This document shows, piece by piece, positions 21,930-32,955 of a stretch of 64,000 nucleotides of DNA. The stretch is from positions 18,170,236 to 18,234,235 of the forward strand of contig NW_026089623.1 of the NCBI RefSeq assembly GCF_024586455.1. Reading direction: 5' to 3'. The notes under the pieces are model-generated. The model had not been told where the DNA came from, searched no databases, and saw nothing but the letters and a program-made list of their open reading frames with translations. The stretch comes from Bactrocera neohumeralis. Taxonomy: Eukaryota > Arthropoda > Insecta > Diptera > Tephritidae. Each line of letters opens with the position of its first letter. Within the stretch, counting starts at the first letter, position 1. The position numbers and the translations under genes were made by a program.

Positions 21930-23212
21930 GTATATGCAATCGAATTATGTTGGCTTTTAATGCCAAACAAGGCGGTTTTTTCTATTTAGATGCACCAGGT
22001 GGGACCGGTAAAACATATTTGTTTTCTTTCATTCTTGCGAAACTACGGTCACAACATAAAATTGCATTAGCAGTTGCATCATCAGGCATAACTGCTACTT
22101 TGTTGGATGGTGGGCGGACAGCACATTCTGCTTTCAAGCTACCATTAGATATTCATAACAAATCAAATGCAATGTGTAATATCAAAAAAAGAAGCGGAAT
22201 GGCAGCAGTGTAACGGAAGACTTCGATCATAATTTGGGATGAGTGTACTATGGCTCATAAGCATTCACTGGAAGCATTAAATAGGACTTTGCAGGATTTA
22301 AACAATAGTGACAGACTTTTCGGTGGTACTATTTTATTACTCTCTGGTGATTTTCGGCAAACGTTGCCAGTTATTCTTCGCTCTACTTTTGCAGATGAAG
22401 TTAATGCATGTCTAAAACAATCAATTTTATGGAAAAATGTTGAAACACTCAGACTGACAAAAAACATGCGAGTACAACTCCAAAATGATCCAACAGCACA
22501 AGAATTTTCTAAACAATTACTGGATCTTGGAAACGGTGAAATAGAATTTCATCAAGATACTCAACATATTAGAATGCCAGATTGAGAGTGTCTTCCCAGA
22601 TATACTAAATAACTATTTAAATCATGAGTGGTTGATGTTGATGTTGTTCTGATTAACTACCAGATACAACAATTATTACCAGGTGATTTAATGTCATTTA
22701 AGTCTATCGATGCTACTGTAGAAAAAAACGAGGCAGTGAATTTCCCAATTGAATTTTTAAATTCTTTAGGCATATCAGGAATGCCACCACACAATCTACG
22801 ATTGAAAATTGGATCACCGATTATTCTACTGCGTAATTTAAACCCTCCTAAACTATGCAACGGCACACGTTTGGTGATCAAAAGAATTACTGGAAACGTT
22901 CTTGAAGCAACTATTTTGACAGGAAAGTTTAAAGGAGAAATTGTTTTGTTACCACGTATTCCGATTATACCATCCGATTCTCCCATACCATTTAAAAGAC
23001 TACAGTTTCCCATTCGTTTAGCTTTCGCGATGGCTGTAAATAAATCTCAAGGCCAAACAATGTCTATTTGCGGATTAGACTTGGAAAATCCATGTTTCTC
23101 CCATGGGCAATTATACGTGGCGTGTTCACGAGTAGGAAAACCATCAAGTTTATTTGTATTAACAAAGGACCGATTGACCGAAAATATTGTACATCGATTG
23201 GCGCTTCATTGA
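21930..23212 (+). pseudogene. Helitron 2 PIF1-type helicase
   Basis: 21947-22213 holds Walker A (LDAPGGTGKTYLFSF) and the following ASSGI motif. A 1-base change near 22213 shifts the frame to 22250-22585 with WDECTMAHK, SGDFRQTLPVI and TKNMRV. About 100-140 bases are then missing near 22590-22640. 22628-23212 gives the C-terminal helicase with NKSQGQTMSICG and HGQLYVACSRVGKPSSLF, ending about 170 bases before the 3' terminus. Motifs are better kept than in Helitron 1, but the frame is broken three times. Confidence 0.88.
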
Positions 23213-23728
23213 ACATTAACTGTGATTTATTGCGATTAAAGACATTTAGAGTATATATATCAAATAAAAATATTCAAAGTATTTATTAAATATGATATAA
23301 AAATGTTATGTTAACTTGTGTTAAATTTTGTCTTTCAAATCCTTCTTGAATCACTCAGCCACAGCAACGTGTGGCCGGGTCTGCTCGTCTATATATATAA
23401 AAGAAAGTTGTTGTTAGTTACACCATTTATAACTCAAGAACGGCTGAACCGATTTGGCTGAAAATGGTGGAGGTAAGCATTTTTTCAAAATTCATTTTTG
23501 GAAAAATTATGTCAATATTTTATTACTTCAAAAAAAAAAAACGAAGAAAACACAAAAAGCAGTAATTAAACCGCATACACGATACTATTTAAAACGTGAA
23601 ATAGCAAAACGCAGCTGAAAGCAATTTATCAGAGAAAAAAGGTAGGTAAAATTATGAAATTGACCGGTTGATGTGTTTGTTTCGAATCTCTATTAGCTTA
23701 TTGTACCTCTATAGCCCTTAAGATAGCC

Positions 23729-24845
23729 ATGACGCGACAAATACAATCAAATTTTTCAAGACGAAGCCATAATGCAACAAGGATTAGAAACACTGTGAGT
23801 GAAAGGACAGAAGAAGAAGTAGGACGTGAAGAGCGCCGTGTTAGTATGGCTCGATTTCGTGCTTCTCAATCACACCAGCAAAGTGATGCCGCCCGTGAGA
23901 CAGCTCGGTTGACAATGCGAAATCGTCGAGCAAATCGCAGAGCTCAACAAGTAGATACTGTATGACACATAAGACGAAATATATTAAGTACAAATTTGAA
24001 TCAAGCAGCGTTTCGATACGATTGCAACACTGATTACGGCGATGGACGTTATTGAAGTTTTCTGGGGAAACGCCAGGATTGTGCTGCCTTAGAGGGAAAA
24101 TAAAATTGCCATCATTAAATCCACCACCAGAGCCACTATATTCATTTCTTCGCGGCGAAACACCCGAATCAGAACATTTTCTAGCAAACACTCAAAAATA
24201 AAACGGTTGTTCCAAATGACGTCATTTGGGCAGATATTATAGAAGAACAAGGATTTAATCCGACATTCAAGGTATTTATTCATTTATTATTCTTATTCCA
24301 ATAAAGGGATTATAAATAAGTAATTATACATATTCCTATTTGTTACATATGCTAATTCTAAAAAAAGAAGAGTTTCTTTTTGATTTTGTAGATACAGGGA
24401 CAGATTCACCATCAAATTGGATCATTACAACCTCTAGACGATGCACAGCATAAATTTTTACGAATATACTTCATGGGCAGCATGGAGGAACAACTTGATC
24501 GACGTCAAGAGATAAATGAAGCAGTGAAAAGAGCAATTCTTCAAGATCTGCAGCAGCTACTTCCTGAACATCATGCTTTGGTCAGGCTGTTTAGGAGTGC
24601 ATTGGAACGCATGCCAAACGATAATTACAAAGTCATCAACAGACCAGATAAACGACTATCTGGAACACGATATTGTGCCTACACGTCGCGATACTGGGCA
24701 CCTGAAACAAATATCTGAAACTCATCGGTCGTTTGACACATTGCAATACCCGCTGATATTTTGGCAAGGTGAAGATGAATATTATTTCAACATCAAAGTG
24801 AAAAATCCATTGAATGGTGAGTTTCAATATAATAGTTTTTTCTAG
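23729..24845 (+). pseudogene. Helitron 3 N-terminal fragments
   Basis: 23729-23965 encodes a basic N-terminus (MTRQIQSNFSRRSHNATRIRN). Broken segments follow, then 24473-24718 (MEEQLDRRQEINEAVKRAIL... LFRSALERMPNDNYK) and 24573-24845 (HLKQISETHRSFDTLQYPLIFWQGEDEYYFNIKV). These correspond to 19860-20290 of Helitron 2. About 120 bases of unrelated AT-rich DNA interrupt the match near 24275-24395. No complete frame remains. Confidence 0.75.
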
Positions 24846-24923
24846 ATAATATTGGACAAATTACTGGCGAAAGACTAAAAATAATCATCTTTACATATTT
24901 ATAATTATGTTGAAAATATGTTA

Positions 24924-25473
24924 CTGTGATCAAATTGAAAGGTAAGTTTTTAAATTAAAAATCGCGTGTTTTTCGAATCGGTAATTTTTTTTATATAACT
25001 TGGTAGTACTGTTAGTGACATCTATGCTAAATTTCACGTCGAAATATTCGTTAGTATTTGAGATACGCGTCGTTTTGTGAGGCTCTAAAAATTAATTATT
25101 TGATTTTTACTATGTCTGATTTGATTTAACAAGGCAGTGCGATAATGCACCATCTCATACTGAATTGGTTATTCGTGATTATTTCGCCACATTTTCAACT
25201 AATATCGTGCCGCAACCACTGCATTCGCCTGATTTACCTTCGTGTAACTTCTGGCTATTCAGCAAATTCACATGACCACTGCGAGCACAACGTTTTGACT
25301 CAATAGAGGACATAAAAGCTGAATTGAAGAAAGCTGTGATAGCCACCACGACAGAGGATTTTTCAAAGTATCATGATGACTGGAAAATTCGTTGGCATAA
25401 ATGTATTGCAGCGGCAGGGGATTACTTTGAAGAAGATGAAATGAACAAAAAACACCTTTCAATGTGATCACAG
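24924..25473 (+). mobile_element. Internally deleted mariner (Tc1/mariner) copy
   Basis: Terminal inverted repeats ACTGTGATCAAATTGAAAGG (from 24924) and CCTTTCAATGTGATCACAGT (to 25473) are flanked by TA (24922-24923 and 25474-25475), the mariner target. The left end keeps the leader and ATGTCTGAT-like start region. It then jumps near 25130 to the transposase C-terminus: DNAPSHTELVIRDYFATFST and SPDLPSCNFWLF, holding the second and third catalytic Asp, then IAAAGDYFEEDE. An in-frame stop lies near 25272. The N-terminal half, including the DNA-binding domain and first Asp, is deleted. Confidence 0.88.
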
Positions 25474-25499
25474 TAGACATAAAAAATAATAATTATACC

Positions 25500-26640
25500 A
25501 TTTTAATTTAAGGTGAAGAAACTACAAAGAAGGTTAGCGATGAATTATTACGCATAGCCCTTGATGATTCGACAAAATGCTGACAACTATTTGTTGCGGT
25601 TTCGACGATTGTTCAGCAGTACTGTGTTGACATGTACGTCAAAATTGAAACTGGGCGTTTAAATTTCATTCGGTTGAATCAAGGAAAACTGCGTTCTGAG
25701 GATGAATATTCGCAAGATGCAATGACTTATGTACGTCATTACGGTCGGCCAGATCTTTTTATTACTTTTACATGTAATCCAAAATGAATAGCGATTATTC
25801 AAATACTGCTTCCTGGACAAACATCAAGTGATCGGCACGTGTATTTTGACAAAAAATCCGATCCTTGATGACCTTCATTGTTAAGCAACGTATTTTTGGA
25901 GAAACTCGATGCTGGATGTATTCAATCGAATGGCAAAAGCGAGACCTGCCGCACGCACACATTCTTATTTCGTTAGTGAAAAGAATTCAACCTGAAAAAA
26001 TTGATGATGTCATATTTATGTGCCGAGATTCCCCATCATGAAACCGATCCACAACTGCATGATGTTGTAACTACAAATATGATTCATGGACCATGTGGCT
26101 CCATCAATCCCCAATCACCTTGCATTATCGACGGATAGTGTTCCAAACGATATCCACGGAAATTAAAGGTAGAGACTGTCACCGGTAACGATGGTTATCC
26201 ACTATATCAGCATCGCTCACCCGATGATAACGGTCGAACTACAACAACAAGATTGAACAGAATTTATTTTATTATCGACAACAGTTGGATTGTTCCATAT
26301 GTGCCACTTATTTAAAAAAGACTCAAGACATTCATTCATTGAAGAAATTTCAACAACAGAAGCAAAGCGAAGCGGTTCCTGGTTATGCTTCTATTTGCGG
26401 TTGTTGTTAGTAAATGTGTGTGGGCCAACGTTATTTCAAACAGTACAGTTAATAGCATAAATTTTCCAACGTATCGTGCTGCATGTAAAGAACTCAATTT
26501 AATAGAAAACGATAATCATTGGGAAACGACAATCGTCAATAAATTATATCTGCATCTCAAAGTCAGATACGGACATTTGGGGACGGAAGACCATCTACGA
26601 TCTTTGTTATTGCGCATGATAAGTAAGCAGAACTGAAGAG
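25500..26640 (+). pseudogene. Helitron 3 Rep and pre-helicase fragments
   Basis: 25560-25790 encodes CVDMYVKIETGRLNFIRLNQ and YVRHYGRPDLFITFTCNPK, ending at a TGA where Trp is expected. Near 25930, WQKRDLPHAHILIS keeps the HUH motif. 26050-26330 carries MIHGPCGSINPQSPC and the segment towards the tyrosine motif, which is cut at about 26340. 26385-26636 is a remnant of the pre-helicase region (PTYRAACKELNLIENDNHWETT). Many shifts and stops; no helicase remains before the 3' end. Confidence 0.78.
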
Positions 26641-26844
26641 AACGGCATCTACACTAGAATACATAAATAATATAGCTTAAATTAAAAAGTTTAAAAAATT
26701 TAATTTTTATTTCCGAAAAAAGGATTTAATAATACTAAAAACCTGCTTATTTGTGTCATCTAAGGCAAAACAAAGTTCGCCGGGTCCTCTAATTATAATA
26801 TAAATCACATATTTTCACATTTAATATACACAAATAAGTAAAAT

Positions 26845-28925
26845 TTTTATTTATTTATTTATAATAATTCATATAACAAAAAGAGTTTTATTATATAAAT
26901 ACATAAACGCAGCACTGGCTACGAGGCCTTCAGCCGTCTTGTAATTATAACTAGGTGAAAAATTCTATTTGCTAAGGGTTAGTAAAGATGTAAGTTGCCT
27001 AAATATATTTTAACAAATCGTTGGTTTTTAAGAATCTATATACAATCATCACGTTTTTTTCTGAAGGTTCACTTAGTAGTTTTATGAGATCAATGTTGCC
27101 AGAGTTGTGGGCTGTTGGGTGAAGCATCGGACAGAGTGTGAGTAAGTGTTTGATAGAAGCGGTGTCATCGCAAAGGGGGCAAATGGATGGGCTTTTACCC
27201 GATAGTAAGTGGGCGTGTGTTATGATAGTGTGTCCAATCCTTAATCGAGTATATGTGTTCATTGCGCTAGTAGGAACTGTTGACGAGTAGATTATACGAT
27301 TTCTGGCTGGGTTTATGACCGCGTAGTGATGTTTAAATGTTTTCCATTCGCTTGCGTTTTTTTGATGCCTTTTGTGCTTAATAAGGTTCAGAATGTCTTG
27401 CTAGGATGAGACGTAGTATGTTAAGGCAGGAGTCCTGGCTACATTTTTCGCAGCGAGGTCTGCAAAGTGGTTGCCTGTAATACCAGCATGGCCAGGGATC
27501 CACATTACTTGGATTTTCTGAGGGGCACCAATGACCGCGTCCCTGATAACTTCTATTATGGGATTGCGATTGGAAGGAGACGTTATTGCAGACATACACG
27601 ATTTGCTGTCTGTACAGATGAGGAACTTTCCTTTAGTCTTTTTTGCGTAATTAACTGCATGAAGGATAGCAGATCCTTCAGCGGTAAATACAAAGCTCGT
27701 TGAGGAAAGAAGCCAATTGCAAATAATTTCTCCTGTGGCAGTGACAACTGCTAACGAAGTGGAATCGATGGACTTGGAGCCATCCGTAAACAATAACTTC
27801 CAGCCATTATTTGTGTAATTAGATTCCAGATCAGCAAAGGTTTGTTGAAAGACTTCGTTTGGTGTGTTTTGCTTGGACAAAAACATAAGCTTATTTTGTA
27901 GTATTTTATCATTGATCAGACAGGGAGGATGTCGAGTGGTGAATTTGCGTGTTGCGTTACGTAAAATATTATTTTCTGCAGCGAAACTTAAGCATCTCGA
28001 AATAGCCGATTGTATTCTTGGAATTTTTCTTTTTTTCGTGGCATGGGTGATAGTTGTATTTAGTAATGGGTTGGTGTTCTCAGCCGTTTTCGCAAGAATT
28101 TGAAGCGAAGAATCTATAATTTTATTTTGAATAGTTGGTAAACCAGATTCAGCCATTATCGTTTTTATTGGCGAGGTTGGAAAGGCCCGGAGACTTCGCC
28201 GTATTGCGCAATGGTAAGGTGCATTTAAAAGGTTGATACTGCTTTTGGAGCAATTGCCATAGATGGGGAGCCCATAATCTATTTTTGAAGTTAGCAAAGC
28301 TCTGACAACATTGACTAGTGTGTTCGGATGAATAAATGAATGCTTAGACGAGAGATATTTAACAATATTTAATCGTGACATTAACGAGTTTCTGACATAT
28401 TTACAGTGAGCATTAAAATTATAATTAGAGTCAAAAATTAATCCTAGTATTTTCAGCTGTGTTTTACATTCGATGTTAGTTTGGTTGTGGGTTAGTGAAA
28501 TACCGTTGCAATTTTGCTTCCTACATACATGAAGGATATGTGTTTTGTCTAAGGAAAGTGAAGCACCAGACTCCAGTGATCAAGTCTCAATTCTGGCGAG
28601 TATATTAGTAAATAAGGATTGAGCTAAATTAACGTCAGAGACTTTTGTGTAGATTAGGACATCGTCAGCATAGATCTGGTGCTCAACTCCTATGTAATTT
28701 TTTATCATCCTACTAATATCATCGAAAGCAATGATAAAAAGGAGGGCTGAAAGAGGTGAGCCTTGCGGCGTGTTGAAGAAAGAAAACCATTTACGTTGAC
28801 TTTGAGTTTTCTGTTTGTGAGAAAGTTAGTAATAAAACGTATCATATTCTGGCCTATTTTCCATTTTCTAAGTTGTCGAATAATAATATGGGCTCCAATT
28901 TTGTCGAAAGCTCTGATATGATAAT
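26845..28925 (-). mobile_element. I-clade LINE, 5'-truncated, with RNase H
   Basis: On the minus strand the copy begins inside reverse transcriptase at about 28925 and ends with a TAAATAAATAAATAAAAA-like tail at about 26845-26866, next to the Helitron 3 3' end. A separate RNase H domain after reverse transcriptase, together with a terminal Cys-His motif, is the I-clade layout. 5' truncation is usual for LINE insertions. No clear target duplication was found. Confidence 0.8.
26999..28925 (-). pseudogene. I-type LINE ORF2 C-terminal half (nearly open)
   Basis: From 28925: the start of the palm (FDKIGAHIIIRQLRKWKIG), a frameshift near 28790, NTPQGSPLSALLFIIAFDDI, HQIYADDVLIY with the catalytic YADD at about 28660-28672, and a TGA near 28583. 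28381-27401 is an open stretch of 326 residues with the RNase H catalytic residues in LLFTDGSKS, AEGSAILHA, ICTDSKS and WIPGHAGITGNHFADLAAK. A single in-frame TAG (27401-27403) separates it from the last 130 or so residues, which hold the CPLCDDTASIKHLLTLC zinc motif and end at 26999. Only two stops and one shift break it, so it is fairly young. Confidence 0.88.
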
Positions 28926-28946
28926 ATTATAAAATTTGTTTCATAT

Positions 28947-29067
28947 CGAGGTGACTGAAGTACTTACGCGTAGTACTCCTTTATGCGTTGGCGTTCTTCG
29001 GCCAAAAATACCTTGATCGAGCCAATACTTAGGGTGACTGAAGTACTTTTGCGTAGTATTCCTTTAA
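28947..29067. repeat. Two diverged units of the ~95-bp minisatellite family
   Basis: AGGTGACTGAAGTACTT-GCGTAGTA-TCCTTTA occurs at 28947-28983 and again at 29031-29067, separated by GCGTTGGCGTTCTTCGGCCAA. Order and wording match the GC-rich repeat array at 35350-35815 in diverged form. Confidence 0.65.
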
Positions 29068-29883
29068 AAATCTAAGTATTTTATTACGTAATATTATTAT
29101 TTAATATTACTTAGTTTTTTATTAAATTTAAATAAGAAAATATCCATATGGATGTAAAGATTGTTTATACTCATTTCAATTTGAAATATAATTTATAGAC
29201 GCTTGTTTTTATTAGAACTAAGATTGCTAAATAAAGAAACAGGAATTATGGCGAAAAAAAGAAATTTCGGAGAATTGCTCATATTTGCTTATTATCATTT
29301 GGCAGCGCTCCATTTCCTCATAGTTGTTATCACATAAAGGATACTCACTACGAGTGTAAAAGGCAATTTTTAAAATATAAATGTCTTACTTATAAAACCT
29401 GCAAAAAGTGTAAGTTGTGAATTTGTTTAAATGTTTACAGTTTAATTAAATTATTTGAAGTGAAAAATGTGCATAAAGTGTGTTAAATGTAGTGAAATAC
29501 GTAAACTAAGCGTTTGCGGTATCTATAACCCTATATATTTTTTAATCAGGAAGACTTCCTTTTTCCAACGATACCTTCAGTTTGCGGCGCCAAAGAAATC
29601 GGAATTGTACCCATAAATAGAGGATATTTCTCGGTTGGTCAACAATATTTCCTGGTTAATGATGTGTTACAAAATAATCACGCATATGTTACATTTGTAT
29701 TTTTTCTTCAAAGCATTTAAATTTCCTCTTTATGCATTCTCGTGTGAAATCAGTCGTTTTACATACATAGATTTCGACCAGAGAACGTGCTCATTCCTTA
29801 GTTCAAGTTTTTCAGCTCTTTTCGACGTCCAATTGAACATCATACAAAATTAAATCTGCACCCTCTATATGTCTTTACATTCT
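29068..29883. other. AT-rich repeat DNA, no gene
   Basis: No coding region is supported before the Arp2 remnant. The part at about 29400-29640 (ending in GCGGCGCCAAAGAAATCGG) is a diverged member of the R3 dispersed repeat also seen at 48660-48860 and 54610-54810. Confidence 0.5.
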
Positions 29884-30412
29884 CTGGTTATACATGCAAT
29901 CAAACTGCTGGCTGCATGATGAAAGAGAAACTTTACAATATCACCTATGGCATCGAGATGGAACAATGAATAGCGTTGGAAACAACTGTGCTTGTCACCA
30001 ATAGCTTTCAACTAACGAATTTTACTAATATATTTTTTTCTTTACAACAGTTACCCGATGGTTGTATGATAAAGAGGAGGACAAGGCTGGGTCTGTGTTT
30101 AACACCATACAAATATGCGATATTGATATATAATTGTCGAGCATATCGTGCGCGTATAGATAAATTTGCTGTAAGTTATTGCAAATTAAAAAAATTAACA
30201 GAGAAAAAAATATTCTAATTTGCAGAAATTTAAAATTCATTTTGAAGATCCGCTACAACGAAAATATTTGGTCTTTATCGGCGGCGTTATATGGGCTGAG
30301 ATGGCAAAGGATCGCGATGGATTTTGGGGTGTGTAAGAAACAAGAAAATTATGAAAAGTATTACAGAAACTTAGAAAGAGCTTACAGCAGTAGCAAGGGC
30401 CAAAAGTTATAG
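29884..30412 (+). pseudogene. Arp2 (actin-related protein 2) remnant with introns
   Basis: Segments in order match the C-terminal third of Arp2, the actin-like subunit of the Arp2/3 actin-nucleating complex: MMKEKLYNITYGIEMEQ (about 29917-29967), a TGA stop, then ALETTVLV; LPDGCMIK at 30051-30074 after an acceptor-like TTTACAACAG; VFNTIQICDIDI at about 30091-30130; DKFA ending at a GTAAGT donor (30171); and KFKIHFEDP... FIGGVIWAEMAKDRDGFW from 30226 after TTTGCAG. A sequence near 30340 resembles the Arp2 C-terminus in a shifted frame. The parts for the APEALF/VEGVG region and the nucleotide-binding GG segment are deleted. Kept introns mean it derives from genomic DNA, not a retrocopy. Identification is by recall of Arp2 motifs. 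Confidence 0.75.
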
Positions 30413-31139
30413 AAATATTGTTATTGTTTTAAAGTTATACCTATACCTGCGTTTTGTGTTCTGTTTATATAACTTGTAATAATATGTATAGTTACGTTAA
30501 AATGACAAGACAGTCATTTATTAATAACTTTGAAAGTTTCAATTAACAACCCGTCTTTATAAAATTTATTATTCCTTACACGCTATGTATACATATATGG
30601 TATTAATAAATTTTAACAATTAGTTTAAATAAATATAATTTTATAGTTAAATAAAGCAAATTAAATAAACAATACTGAAAATTAATTTATAAGAATTGAA
30701 CTTGTTAGAAGTAACAAATAGGTAACAAATATAATAACATATCGAGGTAACAGATATGGTTGTTACTGCTAACATGTTTATATGTTAAAGGTAACAAACT
30801 GCGTACCAAAATAAAAACTCTAACAGAAAATTGTAACAGACTGTAAAGAGATTTGGTAACAAATTTATGTATACTGTTAGAACAAGGCAGCATTGTTTAT
30901 AGCGAAAACGCCATTAAACATCAAATGGCGATGTGTTACTTTTTTCTCACTCTCTGAACAAAAGTTACAAATAGTTCAACGTTTGCAAAAATGAACAATA
31001 GCAAGTCACTTACACGTTTGCTAACAAATACCCGTCTTGCAAGGACAATACCGACCGGCAACCCTTTACTACATTTTGATATTTTTGTGATAAAAAACAG
31101 GTGCGTATCGTATTTGCTCAAGTATATAAAAATCAGCTG
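30413..31139. repeat. LTR-like repeat related to the gypsy ends
   Basis: 30700-30880 (GTTAGAAGTAACAAATAGGT and following GTAACA-rich text) is similar to 9165-9340. 30985-31045 (AACAATAGCAAGTCACTTAC) is similar to 14500-14560. Since those two places lie at opposite ends of the gypsy element, this may be a solo LTR of a related element, about 350 bp long. No gene is seen. Confidence 0.45.
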
Positions 31140-32169
31140 TATTTAATTGGATGCCCAATTTGGTGAGAAGCACCCACGACTAAATTTAAATTGTTGTTAA
31201 CTTACTTACACCCTCGTTAAGTATTTTATAAACCCACAAATGAAAGTGAAGATTCGGTGGATTTAGAATACCAATCATATTTTATTTTATTTTTACAACA
31301 AAGTTAGATTAATATAAAAATGATTGTTGATAAACGGGTCCGGTAAACGAGGTATCGTAGCGAGTCGTATCAGCTGTTGAAGTGAAGGTGATTGAAGCGC
31401 GCAATGGGTGTCGGAACGAATTGATGTCAAAATGTAAGGATCACGGCTGATCCAAAATTACGTAGAAACGTTTGAACGCTGCATCAAAAAGAGTCTGTAA
31501 ACTTGATAGCGATGTGGCGCTTAGGCTCGTAGACGAAACAAAAATATAGGCACGGATGTGAAAACGAAGAGTGTCTGCTTTCTCGTTGTCCATCCTTTTT
31601 GTTGAGTGGGTTGGTGTACAGATGTGGTGAGTTGTGTTGTAGTGCCATCCTGTGGTTACTCTGTTTTATTAGGATGCGCCAGTTTTACCGGGTAGAGTGG
31701 GTGGATGCTTAACTCATTTAAACATCCTGGGCAAACTAGGCGAATATTTTTCCCAGTATTATGTATAAGCTGATACATGTAGTTCGGCTTACTGTTGGTG
31801 GAGTAGCCGAGGACGCAGAATTTTGGCTGTAAAAAGCGATTTTGGTTTTAATATAAATTTGTATTTTGTGTAAGCAGTGGTGCTTGAGGTAGTAATTTCC
31901 TTTTGCGTGTTTTGACGACTAGGCTGGGAAAGTCCTTAGCCCTGAGGTTAGGACTGTGACAATAGAGGGATCTTGCGAGAGAGTGGCCATGACTGGAGAA
32001 CGGCTTCGTTTCGTAGAGTAGAAAATTCTTCATAATTAATTTGATTTGGTATAGCTGATTCCGAAACCCACCCATATGAGGAGCGCTTGGATATGTGCGA
32101 TAAGAGCGACCTTTGCCTTTTGTAAGTGCAGAAAAAATTAAAATCATGTCAATCGGTCGCTCCGTTTCA
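31140..32169 (-). mobile_element. BEL/Pao integrase end and 3' region (remnant)
   Basis: On the minus strand, from 32150 to about 31900, broken frames read YPSAPHMGG, NYEEFSTL, then EAVL--WPLS and LSQDPSIVTVLTSG. These match the C-terminal integrase region of BEL/Pao retrotransposons (the SPHFGGLWE and SRPLSPLS-DP-DL--LTPG type motifs). The stretch 31850-31140 downstream would be the end of pol, the 3' UTR and perhaps LTR. The right side is cut exactly by the TAA of MITE-A copy 3. It may belong to the same element as the gag at 39180-40152. Confidence 0.55.
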
Positions 32170-32955
32170 TAACGGGGCATCTCGACTGGATAGAATTTAT
32201 AGAATACTAACTGTCAAACCTATTGCTATTGCCATTGCCAAATCTGTATGTGGGCATTTGCTATCATAATATAATCATTTGCGCAAAGGTGTAGGGTAGG
32301 TAGGTTCGAGCTGAAGTAGCGAATGCTTTGAGCTCTTCAATAATTTATTTTATCACTTGCGAAATGCCGTCGGGTAGGTAGCTAATGTAACGCACGTTTT
32401 GAGCTTTTGAACTCCTGGGGAAACTTTAGTATACCATCCCACGATTTCAGGGTTAAAAGTGGTATGGTTGGATAGTGCTGATGCTCCAGATTAAGAATAC
32501 ATATAATTATAGCCACCCCAAACTTATAGTTTTCGAGATATTTGCATTTAAAGTTGAAAATTTTGCAAATTTAATTTTGCAATTTCTCGACTTATGGTTA
32601 GTTTTTCTTCCGTATTATGCACTTTTTATACACTTACAATTCACTACAATATTTCTACATATTTATTTTTTATTAATATTTTAGATATTTGCTTAAAATA
32701 AGCATTTTATATGGGATGGGGTCATGTTTAGAAGTTCACGCAAGTGATCAAAGTTCTCTGATCGCCTTTAACTTGGGAGTGGCCAGAAACGATTCTTTTA
32801 CATATGACTCAAGCACGACTTCCGGTCTTTGACCAAGTATCCTCTGGGTAGCCTAAGAACATCCGTTCGAAGGTAAGCTAAAGTGAGGAGGCGAAACACC
32901 CCTGCATAGGGTTGTGCGCTGGGTTTGGGACCCGCCACGTAAAAAGCTCACCCCA

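Larger units (their letters stand above)
19060..23387 (+). mobile_element. Helitron 2 (Rep plus helicase, broken)
   Basis: Plus-strand order: basic N-terminal ORF, Cys-motif segment, Rep nuclease, pre-helicase and PIF1-like helicase, ending at a CAACGTGTGGCCGGGTCTG segment and CTCG (23384-23387), a one-base variant of the CTRR end. The 5' limit is set only by homology and is uncertain. The next Helitron starts immediately after it. The coding region has at least seven frameshifts or stops. Confidence 0.75.
23388..26792 (+). mobile_element. Helitron 3, directly abutting Helitron 2
   Basis: The 5' end TCTATATATATAAAAGAAAG at 23388, followed by AACTCAAGAACGGCTGAACC, is a canonical fly Helitron start and begins at the base after the Helitron 2 3' end. 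The 3' end is AAGTTCGCCGGGTC followed by CTAA (26789-26792) and T. The coding content is badly degraded: N-terminus, Cys block, fragments of Rep and a remnant of the pre-helicase region; the helicase is missing. A deleted mariner sits at 24924-25473. Confidence 0.85.

Noticed and set aside
29976..30218. Plus-strand ORF of 80 codons
   Set aside because: It reads across an intron-like segment and is out of frame with the Arp2-like exons, which explain this region better.
31848..32180. 110-codon minus-strand ORF considered as a host gene
   Set aside because: The motifs YPSAPHMGG and LSQDPSIVTVLTSG, in two frames, fit a decayed BEL/Pao integrase.
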